Under the pieces are notes generated by a model. It saw only the letters and a list, made by a program, of their open reading frames with translations. It ran no database searches and was not told the origin of the DNA. The translations under genes and the position numbers were made by a program. Shown here one piece after another: positions 1 to 10,596 of a stretch of 64,000 nucleotides of DNA. This stretch comes from Microbotryum silenes-acaulis. Taxonomy: Eukaryota > Basidiomycota > Microbotryomycetes > Microbotryales > Microbotryaceae. How positions within the stretch are numbered: position 1 is the stretch's first letter; every line of letters starts with the position of its first letter. The DNA lies in NCBI GenBank assembly GCA_003665825.1, contig QPFY01000012.1, positions 434,001 through 498,000 on the forward strand. Direction: 5' to 3'.

Positions 1-1904
1 GCTTCCTCGTACGGCGAGGCGATGCCTTCCGCTTCGGCGAACCGCGGCTCCGCTTTCAGCAAACACATCCTCCCTTCCTACGCCAACAGCAGCTCATACC
101 CACCCCTCGACTATGACAACTCGGCTGCGCCGCTGGCTTCCTCATCCACGAGCGGAGGCCCGTCCCCGCCGTCCATCACGCGCGTCAACTCGTTTGGTTC
201 CAGTTCGCTCGCGAGAAGCAAAACCTCGGCCGCTACCTCGGAAAGCGAGTATGGTAACAAGCTGTCCTCGGCGATCGACTCGATATTCGCCGTCTCGGAC
301 TCGGGATCCGCATCGCAATCGCCAATGGATGCGCTTAACTTGGACGCCTCGCTGTTCCAGATTCTCCACCCCGCGTGGGACATGAGCCTTCCTGGGCCTG
401 CGATCGTTCGACACGTCGTTTCGGTTTTCTTCAACCGGGCAATGCGTGCAAGAGGAATGTTTGACCGTGCCCGCTTGATGGAAGCGCTGCGCAAGGCCCC
501 CTCGGAACCTGACTTCCCTGAGACGGCGCTGCTGCACGCCTTGATGGCCTATGCCGTACTGTTCGTCTCACCAGAGAGCTTGAAAGACGATCTCGGCTCC
601 TCCCCGTACTGGGCGTCGGAGAAGAGCGCTCGCGTATACCACTACAAGCAGGCCAAGAAGCGCATCATGGAGGCGCCGCAGTACGCCAATCAACTACAGA
701 TCATCCAAGCGAGCATTGTAGCCAGCTGTAAGTGACCACTCTCTTCCAGTTTGTGTGACCTAGAGTACTCGGCACTGACCGATTGTGTGGCTTGGACTTT
801 GCAGACGTCGCATACCAGGAGGGCGAGTTCCACGATCTCTGGATTCTGGGCAGTCATTCGATGCGTTTGTGTACCCCGCTCGGTCTCCACGTCATGTCCC
901 CGTCTGGCATGCCCGAATACCCCGACTGGCCCAAGATCGTCAAGGGAGGTCAGATTGTGTCCGGCGCTACCCTGTTTCCGGGGGTCGCGACTCCGCGCGA
1001 GCAGTGCGAACGCGAAGCGACGTTTTGGACAGCATTCGCCGTGGACCGCCTGTTGAGCGCCGCCACAGACTGGCCCGTGTCGATCGACGAGAAGGACATC
1101 TCGACGCACTTGCCTTACATCCGTCTCCCCGACGGATCCAACGCGATCGATCCGACCATCGACGATGCGACGGGCCAATTGACCGCCCTGTCGATCCGCA
1201 ACCCTCGCCTGTTTGTCGAAAAGTCCCCGGCCATGGACTCGTTCGGGTTGTACATCAAGGGTGCCATTCTTCTTGGTCGCGTTGTCAACTTCCTCCAACG
1301 CTTGCCCCGATTTCACGCCCTGCCCAAGAACGAGACGTGCATTTCTCTGCGCCACAAATTTATGTCATCGCCCGACTTTGTTGAGCTCGACTATAGCATC
1401 GCACGCTATCGCACTCTGATCGTGACCGACTCGGACTTCCTCGACGAAGATGGCTCGATGGACCACTACCTCGCTTCGGCCTACTGTTTGCCGCATCTCG
1501 CTTCGATCCTGTTGCAGGAGGCGATGGTCTCCTTGGAGGATGAAGGCGACGACTCGCCGCTCGAGAAGTGCCTTCGTTCGGCCAAGTGCTTGGTCTCGAC
1601 GAGCGTGCTGATCGCCGCCATGTCGACAGATTGTTCCGGCGCTGACCCCTTCACGCCCTTCGTTTGGTCCGTCGTCGGTCGAGCCCTAATCCGCGACTAT
1701 GCAATTCGTTCATATCGGGGCCAGACCGAAGCCGCCGCCGCCTCGCGAGCGATGGCCGAGCAGGTCCTGTTGCTCTCGGAGATGGGTGGTCGCTTCGTGC
1801 AAGTGTGCAAGACGGTGTCGTCGACGTTGCGCAAGTTGATGGCCAACCCCGAGTGCCTCATACCTTTCAACAGTCCGAACGACTGTCCCTTTTCGGACGT
1901 TTAG
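1..1904 (+). CDS. Fungal-specific transcription factor, C-terminal part (5' truncated by window)
   Basis: The reading frame is open from base 1, so the N-terminus, where a Zn2Cys6 DNA-binding cluster would be expected, lies outside the window. The exons are 1-727 and 805-1904, separated by a GTAAGT...GCAG intron at 728-804; joining gives ...ASYVAYQEGEFHDLW, typical of the fungal-specific transcription factor domain (helical 'middle homology' region of Gal4-type regulators). A Ser-rich linker comes first, then the domain starting around LDASLFQILHPAWD, with LWILGSHSMRLCTPLGLH in its core. The stop is TAG at 1902-1904. The family acts in the nucleus as a pathway-specific regulator. The target genes cannot be inferred; the decarboxylase next door is convergent, so proximity says little. 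I am confident of the family but not of the DNA-binding class, because that part is not visible. Confidence 0.85.
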
Positions 1905-2353
1905 CTGTTCTGCGCCCGCCGTTCGATTACGTAATGGCACAAGTGGCATACAGTTGTAGGAAAGTTTGGGAGATGGAGTTGGATAGCGATGTATTGTTCG
2001 CATTAGGTCAAGTCTCGTTTTTGCTCTCTTGTCGTGTTGTTCTCTTGCGCAGGGCCCAATCGTGGTCCAGCCTTGGAGTCTCTATTTCGCATGTAACGAC
2101 GTACCAGCCGTCCTCGTAACAGTAGATGTGTCAAACAAAACAACCAGCAGAGATAGGAGTGCCCCGTCTCTAGATTGAATACATCTTGAACGAAATGGAA
2201 TAAGTGCTGAATGGCACTCAGCAGGGACTTGGTTGCGTTGCATGACTTCATGTTGAAAGGAAAAATGTGAATCTACTATGTACGAGAAGGGTAAGAGGGA
2301 AGGCAGAAATTGACTCCACTGGGAGTGCATGTCTAGGAAGGGGGGTGGCAAAT
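1905..2353. other. Intergenic, convergent 3' ends
   Basis: This gap holds the 3' flanks of the transcription factor (+) and the decarboxylase (-). I see no open frame with coding character and no RNA gene. Confidence 0.6.
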
Positions 2354-4884
2354 CTAGCACTCAAGGGCCTGTCGCGTCTCATCGGAAACCTCCCTGATCA
2401 CGTTCCACAAGTGGTCGATGTGTTGCTCCTTGGTCTGCGTACCGCCGATCGCGACCCTCGTGCACGACTTGCCCCCGACGATCGTCGATGTGAGATGAAT
2501 GTCCTTCCTCTTCGCGATGCGAGCAAAGAAAGCTTTGTTGAGCGCTTCCTCATCGCCGCCGTTGGGCTCGAGAAGCCTAATCACGATAAGGGCGAAACGA
2601 CGGGGCACGAACAGCTCAAAGCCGTTTCCACGGTGTTCGAGGACGAGGTTCTCGAGGCGCTGGGCAAGTGCGATTCCCTTGATTAGATGCTCTTGGAACA
2701 TCTTCTGGCCGTACGACCTCAAGACGAACCACACCTTGAGCGAGCGGAAACGACGACCGAGCGCGATTTGCCAATTGCGATAGTCGACGACGAGGCCCGA
2801 GTCGCTCTCGGCGTTGCGCAAAAAGGGAGGCGTGATGTCGAATGCTTCGGTGAGGAGACGACGGTCTCGGATGAATAAGAGCGAAGCGTCGAGAGTGACG
2901 AGCCCGGACTTGTGGAGGTTGGTACAAAACGAATGGACTTCGCCGGAGCCGCAAATATCCTTGGCGAGCTTGCCTCGAGTCGAGCGGCGGTTGATGGCCT
3001 CGAGATGGCACTCGGCACGGAGTTCAGGGATGGCGAGGTAGACTCCGCCCCAAGCAGCGCTGCGGGAGCAAACGAAGACTCCTGGTCTCAGCTCGGTAGT
3101 CGTCTAAGAGGAAGAGTCAACATGCACTTACTCGACATGGAGGAACATTGTAGGATAGTCGGCAGCTATGAGAAGAGCAGACGAGTTGTGGATTTAAGAT
3201 TGGCACTGCAGGAGCAGATAACAGCAGATAACACGTCTACGCACTGACTGCCGTGATCTCGGAAATGTTGTCGATCGCCCCGGTGCTTGTCGAACCGACG
3301 GTAGCCACTGACCGACGACGACAGCAGGAACTGCTGATTAGTGCATGTGGCGTGGTTAGGAGACCCTGGTGGCAAGTGCTCACAGAAAATGAAAGGCACC
3401 TTCCCCTCACTCTCGAGTGCCTCGAGGGCCTCCCTAAGCTCGGTACCGCGAATCGCCCAATCGTTCTCTGGCTTGGTGGGAACGGGATGGAACTGGATGC
3501 CCAGCAAGAGGGCCGCTTTGGCGCCGAGGGAATGTGTCTGCGTCGTTGCGACGATGACCAAGTCTTCGTGCTTGGTTTCGGGATGCATGCGCATCACGCG
3601 CTCTCGCGCAGCGATGCAGACGGAGAGGCACGCCTCCGATGCCGAGCCCTGTGAAGACGAGTAAAGATAGAGACATTATGTCAGACGACGGGCGGGCGAG
3701 GCTATTATTCGTGAGCCTAAGGAGTGGGAAACGTACGTGGATGATTCCGCCACCTTCCTTTGACGAGTTATGAAAGCTTTCGTCGAGGCCGAATAGGGAA
3801 GCGCACCAGTCCATCATGAGGACTTCCAACTCGGTGCAAGCGGGAGAACCTGCAAGAAGCAGAAGAACGTCAAGGTCGGTAAGTACCGAAAAACAGGTGG
3901 CGGCCACAGACTAGATGGGATTCGACTCACAGAGCCAGTTAAAACCGGGGTTCGATACGCCACCGACCATGATATCGGCAATGATCGATTCGAACGTGGT
4001 GTTCGCGGGGAAGTATGCGTAAAAATTTGGTGACTGCCAGTGGGTTAATCTTGTATATGAGATCGTGGGAAGAGGAAGGTCCGGTTGGTACTAGTTAGTT
4101 CGCCCGTAGGAACGTCGCCGAGAGTGTGCCCGCTCGAATGCCTACGAACGGAAACCTCGCCTCGAATGAACGATGTGCGGAGATCACTGGACGAAGGGAA
4201 GGCTTGATTTTTTTGGACGAGTCGAATGAGACACGACTACCGGACGGTGTTCGGACCCCTCTCGAGGACACGCGCGGGGATGGGGCGGTGCGGTGGGAGA
4301 ACTCACCCAGGCATGATAATTTTGTCGAAATCGTCGGCAATATCTTGCCACGCTTCACCCTCGACTGGGGCAGTGTCTGTACAAAGGAGACATGTTTCAC
4401 TCAGCGGGCCGGGCATCCGTCACCGCGTCACCCCCTGACGCGCAACCGGCGAAGTGGTTGTCTCGTACGCAGGAACCGGAGGGCCCCTCTGAAAGGGACT
4501 CAGGAGGCAACGCCGACTCACCAGGAATCTGCTTGCCAATGTCGCCTGGCTGTACACTAGGCATAACATCGAGCGTCTCCAGGTTTTCGAAGTAGTCACA
4601 AACCCTACGAGACGATTATGGACGCCAGGGCATCAAGTGCGATAACATGGTCAGCGATGACGATTCTTGGCTGAGACTTGCAGCACCGCGGCAGTGTGGG
4701 GGTACGCGCCGAAAGAACCGCGCTCCGGAGTCGTCTGAACATTGAGAGGTGAAGCACGTACCAGTCGATGGCAGCATAGCCAGCCTTCCGAAATCTGGAA
4801 TAAATCAAGCCAAAAGCATAAGCTTGGTGCTCAGCGGTCGGCATCGTCGATCAGACTACGCGGCACGTACTGCTCGCGATCCAT
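2354..4884 (-). CDS. Aromatic-L-amino-acid decarboxylase (PLP group II decarboxylase)
   Basis: Ten exons join in phase to a 499-aa protein: 4871-4884, 4762-4794, 4522-4604, 4307-4376, 3931-4049, 3737-3849, 3384-3648, 3245-3307, 3132-3165 and 2354-3059. The start MDREQFRKAGYAAIDW is built from a 14-nt first exon plus a 33-nt second exon, matching the family N-terminus. Landmarks include LTHWQSPNFYAYFPAN, SPACTELEVLMMDW, GSASEA, the HVDAAWGG segment with the PLP-contacting Asp, and the Schiff-base lysine in NLHKSG (about residue 315), followed by YRNWQIALGRRFRSLKVWF. Length is normal for the family (about 480-515 aa). It decarboxylates aromatic amino acids (Trp, Tyr, Phe or DOPA) to amines in the cytosol; the substrate preference cannot be read from sequence. 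The stop is TAG at 2354-2356. Confidence 0.93.
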
Positions 4885-6703
4885 GTTGTGCGGGCTGCGA
4901 AGGAAGGTGGAGGATGTGCATACAGCCAGCACGGGTGATCGAGAGGCTTAGGGACAAGTACACGGGTGAGGAGAGAAAGAGGTTTCGATGGCTCGGGATT
5001 GGTAGATGGTAGACTCAAGCTGGAAGCGGAAGTGAGAATGAGGAAGCAAAGAGTAGAGCCGATCGTCGAGCTCCTGGGCGGATATGATCACGTCCTGAGG
5101 ATTGCCGTTGCGGCCGTTCGCTCAGGCCTCAGGCCTCAGGCCTCAGGCTAATAGGCGGGCCGGCACGCTCGGAGACGCCTTGGCGGAGAGACCCCTGAGT
5201 GGTGGAGCTGTATCAAGCCTTATGAAACGAGCTCGGGGGTTGTCTCACTATATAGCGCGATCCAGGATGACAAAGATAGATGTGCGCCGCGTATATTCGC
5301 TGATCAGTGGGGCGCTTGGCGGTGCTCTCGCGCTTGGCAGCGCGCTTGCGACCAGGCCCGTATCGTGCCGAAGGGAGATAATGAAACAGGTCATCCTTTC
5401 AAGACCATTTCACGCTAGAGCACATGCCGGGGGGAGGGGTGACAGCGAGAAAAAAAGGGGAAAAAAAGAGAAAGAATAAAATCTGGAAGAAGAAGAAAAG
5501 AGGAAAAGTAGCGAGACCTAACAGGGAAAAAGAAGCAAGAAGCAATCATATGGGAAGGCGGAGAGGGGTGGCGCCAGGCCTTCGGTGTACCAAGCATGTC
5601 AGATCTTTCCTCGTTCTTTCTCCTGGCTCAAATGAACATGATTTGGCAGCGTTCGGTTGAACTGTGTGAGACGTTGAGGCATGCAGATCCGATTCAGTAC
5701 TGCCCGTTCGACATGATCGATGATCCCCGACAGGCGGCACGACCTACTCAGCTCATCGATGCATCGATTTCTGCCACCCTTCAGGAGACAGCCAAATTTG
5801 CAACTGAGCTATGAAACTCAAGCTGGGTGACTGTCTTTCTGGTCGATTTCCGCACTGGAATTCAAGCGATAATCTGCCGAAAATGGTACTGCAAAAGAAA
5901 GGAAAATTGCCGTCGCAGAGCGTCGGCCGAAGGCACTTCGTCAAGTGTATTTTATTTCCCCCATACAGCAATTCTTGATCAGAAAATGCCTTGCAACTCC
6001 CATACTACAGATCATTAACACAGACACTATGCCGGCTGATGCACTAGCGACCTAGAATGAGACGGCCATCCGGGTGGGAACCGGTATGGCAACCGAACAC
6101 TTGCTGATCGATTTGCTCAGTCGCCAAGGTGCAGTGGAAGCCGTCGAGTCGACGCCCCGGCCTCTCCGCGTCACTGCAGGCGCACCGGGGAATAGCATAT
6201 CAAGTATACTAGTACGTGACCGAAGTTGTTATGAAAACCGGAATCGCCTATTGGGGCCTATCCGCACGCTCTTGCCAGACGAACAGCTCAACTTGAAGCT
6301 TGCTCGAGAGTCGTCGGACACTCCTCGGAGTATCAAGCAAACCTCGAAAAGAATTGCGTCTACCCCGGACTCAACTGACCACAGACTGGGCTCTTAGAAC
6401 CACACGTCGCTGGATCATGATCACATGACAGACGTTGCCTAAACTGAAAGCACCTCTCAGGCATACCGATTTGGACGTGTTGTGTGTCCCATCCGAGGCA
6501 GTGGAAAGATCGGCGACCTTAGGCGAGAGTAGGCAGTGAGTAGTCGAAGGTAGGCGAGCTCACTTGGAGTCACTTGAACGCCGCGCGGCTGTCGGTGGTC
6601 TCCGTAGGTCTCCGCCGCGTTCTTCCTCAGCTCTGGACGCCGCGCACGACTGTTTAGCCACTACCACCGAATATTTATCAGGCGTCAAAATTGAAACTGG
6701 GCC
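4885..6703. other. Long intergenic region
   Basis: About 1.8 kb between the divergently transcribed decarboxylase and glycosyltransferase genes. It contains four 7-bp tandem repeats (5121-5148) and a purine-rich A/G stretch around 5440-5540. The open frames here (the longest about 125 codons) have no family resemblance, no splice support and low-complexity composition, so I call no gene. It probably holds both promoters and 5' leaders. Confidence 0.6.
5121..5148. repeat. 7-bp tandem repeat, four copies
   Basis: Four perfect head-to-tail copies of CTCAGGC lie in the upstream region of the decarboxylase gene. It is a simple minisatellite-like repeat with no evident function. Confidence 0.9.
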
Positions 6704-8673
6704 ATGGCACAACCACGCCGGAGACACCGAACATCGGATGCAACCCATCCCGCTTCCCAAGCCTTCGACCTAAGGGACTTGGAATCGTTACTTCGGACAC
6801 GTACGACTCGACGACAATGGTTCATCGCAGCTGTGACCTCCCTCGTTGTGGTCGCTCTCTATCGGAGTGGATCTTCAACAAGAAAACACCGCCGAGCCCT
6901 CAAGTACGATCGGGATAGAGGAGCGGAGAGGCCGACGTTCGCTGCGTTGCCAGAGTTGAGCGACAGGAGGAGGCTGTGGCCACCAGACCTGAGTAGGTCT
7001 TGCTTTCCGGGCAGTAATGAGGTGTACTTGATCTGCATTCGTATCAGACAATGCATCCTGACTGCGATGGCATTCCATCATGCGGCACGTGACCGGCCGA
7101 GTTGGCCGATTCTCGCTGCGGAGTACCACTCGCACTCTGATCCTCCCCCGACCTCCGATGCACCCGGCATCGCTGAAACATGTCCACGAATGCCGAAGCA
7201 CACATGGTTGACGCTTTTCATTTTCTTGGATTGGATCCAGATGACCCCATGTGTCAACCCAAGATCTACGTAAGCACTCTTTCGTCTTTTTCCCCACATC
7301 TGCCCCCACACGGCGAATCCTGATACTACCATACTCGACCCCTGCAACAACAGGTCTACGACCTCCCTGCCGGACTCGTCCTACCCGAAGCGACGATCTC
7401 TCAATGCCGCTGGTCGGCGTACAACTCGGAGCTAGCCCTCCATTCCCTCCTCACTTCTCCGGACGGTCCAGCCTACCCCCGCTCACTCCTCACCACGGAC
7501 CCAGCCTCAGCGGACCTCTTCTTAGTCCCCATGTTTCCGGCGTGTTACCTCTTCGATTGCTGGGTCAAAGCGGGTTGGATCAAGACCGAACGGTGCGACG
7601 TCGATGCGTCTTACATCCAACCCATCATGGATTACATCTCCACCTCACCCGAGACGAGCGAATACTGGCAGCGTAACGACGGCGAGGATCACCTCATTTT
7701 TCATCCTATGGATCACGGAGATGGGTACTACACCGAGAAATCTCGTGCGGCAATGAACTCGAGTAATTACCTCGTCACTGTGGGCGATCTTCGACCCCCT
7801 CCTTACTCGAAGCATTTCAGAAGGTACAAGGATCTCGTCATCCCTTCCTCGACGCATCTGCTCAATTCGTACTACTTCAACCCAATGGACTACCTCGACG
7901 AGTCAGGAAACCCTTTTTCGACGCCGAGGGAAGCTGCTGATCCCAAGAAACCGACCCCACCTCGAACTCGGGCAGAGATCTTTGTCCCCTCCGCTTCCGC
8001 GCCCGCTTCAGGCTTCATCTCTCGCTTCTTCTCGTCCTCCCCCTCCAAACAAGCCAAAATCGCAGCCTTCTCACGCTCCGATCGTCCCACCACAGCGATC
8101 TTCCGAGGTGGAGTAGGCGAAGCAAAAGATGGGGAATCGTATGCTTTGGGTATCCGCTCCTTCTTCTTCCCTTCCGATGGGGATCCCACAAGCCCTCCCT
8201 TTTCCTCCTCGATCCATGCCGGTTTCTCCTCCCTCCCGGACTACGACCTCGCTCTCCAATCCGAGAACCACGATTATGCCCTCGCATTATCCCGAGCTAA
8301 ATTCGGCCTAGCCCCACCCGGTTACACCTTGGACACGACGAGAATTTACGAATACCTCGCTTTCGGCGTCGTCCCCGTCTTCATTGGGACGGGTCAGATC
8401 GCGGGTCAAGTCCTTCCGTTCCAGAATGATGTAGATTGGTCATCGTTCTCGATTGAGATCCCGAGGGATCAAGCGCATCGAGTCCCGGAGATCTTGCAAG
8501 GTATTCTGGACGATGGAGGGAGGTACGAGGAATTGAGGGAGAAGGTTTGGAAGGTGGGTAGGTTGCTCGTGCTTGAGCAGGGGCAAGGGAACGTTTGGAA
8601 GTGGTTGGCAAGGGATTTGTGCAGGCTTAGGCGGATCGGTACAGGCGCGGGCCCTGAGATCGCCAACAATTGA
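6704..8673 (+). CDS. Exostosin-like (GT47-type) Golgi glycosyltransferase
   Basis: Proposed exons are 6704-6992, 7199-7269 and 7354-8673 (559 aa). The start ATG has a strong context (gccATGG). A short basic N-terminus is followed by one hydrophobic segment (FIAAVTSLVVVALY, about residues 45-58), the type II topology of Golgi transferases. The catalytic part opens with PKIYVYDLP, the usual beginning of exostosin domains, and carries RIYEYLAFGVVPVFIG near the C-terminus, which corresponds to the nucleotide-sugar site. The intron between exons 2 and 3 is clear. The first intron (GTAGGT...AAG) is inferred from phase; an alternative is an independent start at 7180, which would lose the membrane anchor. 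The likely role is sugar transfer onto cell-wall, capsule or protein glycans in the Golgi. Donor and acceptor are unknown. Confidence 0.82.
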
Positions 8674-8788
8674 TGTAGCATCCGTTGTTTACTTATTTCA
8701 ACTGCAACTTGTCATCGTCGAGAACGATGTATCATGTGCTATGTACAGAAAAGAGAGACAAACTCAAGCCCAAAAGAAGAGTTGTGAT

Positions 8789-10306
8789 CTACTGGAAGTC
8801 GCCGGTGGCCTGGTCCTTCTCGACACGGGGTTGGCCGTAGCCCTTGGCACCCTCGTACGATCCTCCACCCTCGTAATCGTTGCCCGATTCACGAGTCCTC
8901 GAGCTTGAAGATTTGAAGTTGGTGTTGTCTTGGTCCTCTGAAGGGAACTCGTTGTTGATATCTGCGAGACAAAAAGCCGGGAACATCAGTTTTGCCGATT
9001 TGCAGCGCAGACCCCGGTTTTAAATATTATGCCTACTCGGCTTTGAGGACTACGAGACGGATCAGGAAAAGGTACTGATGTGTCAGTGTGGGAGTGTCTA
9101 CCAGTGTCTATCAAGATGTGGGACTCACCGCATCACCGCTCATGGTGGCATAGTCGTCGCCCTGGTTCCTCCCTCCCGAACGACTCTCGTAGGCGCCACC
9201 GCGGCCCTCGCCCGAGTTGTCGGCAGTCGAGTACGTCTCGGTCTGCTCGTTGTCGTCTTTTTTTAAAACCCAATCACAAATATTCGACCATCAGCTAGCC
9301 ATTCTTGTTCTCGGGGCGACCCCTACGAACCGTGATAACTTACACTTCGATCCACCCTGGACATCGCTGTACTTGCCCGTCGAGCCGAGACCCCCAGCGG
9401 TCCCCGATTGACCGGCCGAAGTAGCAGAGGATGCACCATCGGCGGAGAATTGGTCCGACGAAGCGTCGGAAGAAGAGAAGGACTTGTTGGTGACGTCGCC
9501 TTCGTTGTTGACGTCTGGTGAAGTGGATGAAAGAGTTCGACGTCAGTCATCGAGACACCGACCAGAATCCAGCTCGAACAAAAATTTGTCGATGGTGGCT
9601 CACTGTCGCGCGACGACTGAAGTGGGGGATACATGATCATAAGTGAGTTAGCGAATAGCACCGAAGCACAGTTTCCTAGTCGTTCAAAGGCAGCCACAAC
9701 CCATCTACCATCACACCACTAATCACCGCCAACGAACTCCAAAGGACCGACTCGTCGGCGGCGCTCCACATCATTCCTTGCGCGCGCGCCGACGTCAACA
9801 ATTCGACCGCCAACGCCGTCGGCTCAACCAAACTCGACCGGAGCTCAACGGAGCGAGGATAGGAAACTCACGGTATCACCACTCATGCTGGCGTTGCCGT
9901 CGTTCATCTGACGACCTCCGGAAGAGTTGGTGTTTTGTTCGTCTGTTAATGTTTAGTGGGAAGATGTCAGGCATGGTCGTTGAGGGGTTATCGCTTGCCA
10001 GCAGGAGCACGACTCTTATAGTGGAGCTTCAGTCCGAGCGACCTACAGTTGTCGGACCTGTAGAGGGGATGGGCATTCAGCTTCAGCACGTGTCAGGGGT
10101 ACACCCCATGAGGAAACGTATCGCCTTACATTTCGGATAGATGGGTTGGGATCAATAGTGGATTGAACAAGTTGGGGGAAAGAGTCGACGTGTGGCCGCT
10201 CCTCGTCGCTCTCCGCCCGGAAGCGAGCGGCATCGTCATCATCGATCGATGACGCACACGCACGCCCCCGGCCTTCGATTGCACCCTCGGTAAAAGACCC
10301 CGACAA
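8789..10306 (-). CDS. Hydrophilic low-complexity protein with a duplicated three-exon module
   Basis: I do not recognise this family. The last six exons fit in phase: 9872-9942, 9604-9616 (13 nt), 9344-9514, 9129-9256, 9037-9049 (13 nt) and 8789-8961 with the stop. The product is rich in Ser, Gly, Asn, Asp and Glu and has no membrane segment or Cys. Exon pairs are similar: DEQNTNSSGG...ASMSGDT resembles DNEQTETYS...YATMSGDA, and NVNNEGD resembles NINNEFP, so a three-exon block has been duplicated. The likely first exon is about 10130-10306 (MSGSFTEGAIEGRG..., ending STIDPNPSIRN), but its junction to the exon at 9942 does not join in phase with any splice pair I tried, so an additional small exon is probably missing. 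An intrinsically disordered, hydrophilin-like stress protein is one possibility; nothing in the sequence proves it. Confidence 0.7.
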
Positions 10307-10596
10307 GCTTCAAGCCATGGCAACAGGCGACGTTATTCGTTGAATTGATCAACACCGAGCTAATTTTCACAACTCGGCTCCATACATCTCTTCACACGCG
10401 AATGAATATCTCGCACCCCTATCCTCTCCCCACTCCAGGGGCTTCGGATTCCGCCCGCGAATGGGAAGTCCAAAGTAGTCCATTCTTCTTGTGAACCTCA
10501 TGAATAGCACCCAAAGCACTCAGGGGAGGTTACACAGATTTGAAAAGAAGATGAAAAATTAAAGTGAAGGAGAAACATTTTTCGTGGGTCGGGCAT

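Noticed and set aside
4500..4884. Start of the decarboxylase at the ATG near 4844
   Set aside because: That frame runs through intron sequence; the 14-nt exon at 4871-4884 spliced to 4794 gives the family-typical N-terminus.
6074..6397. 107-codon + strand frame in the 4885-6703 gap
   Set aside because: No family resemblance, poor start context and no splice partner.
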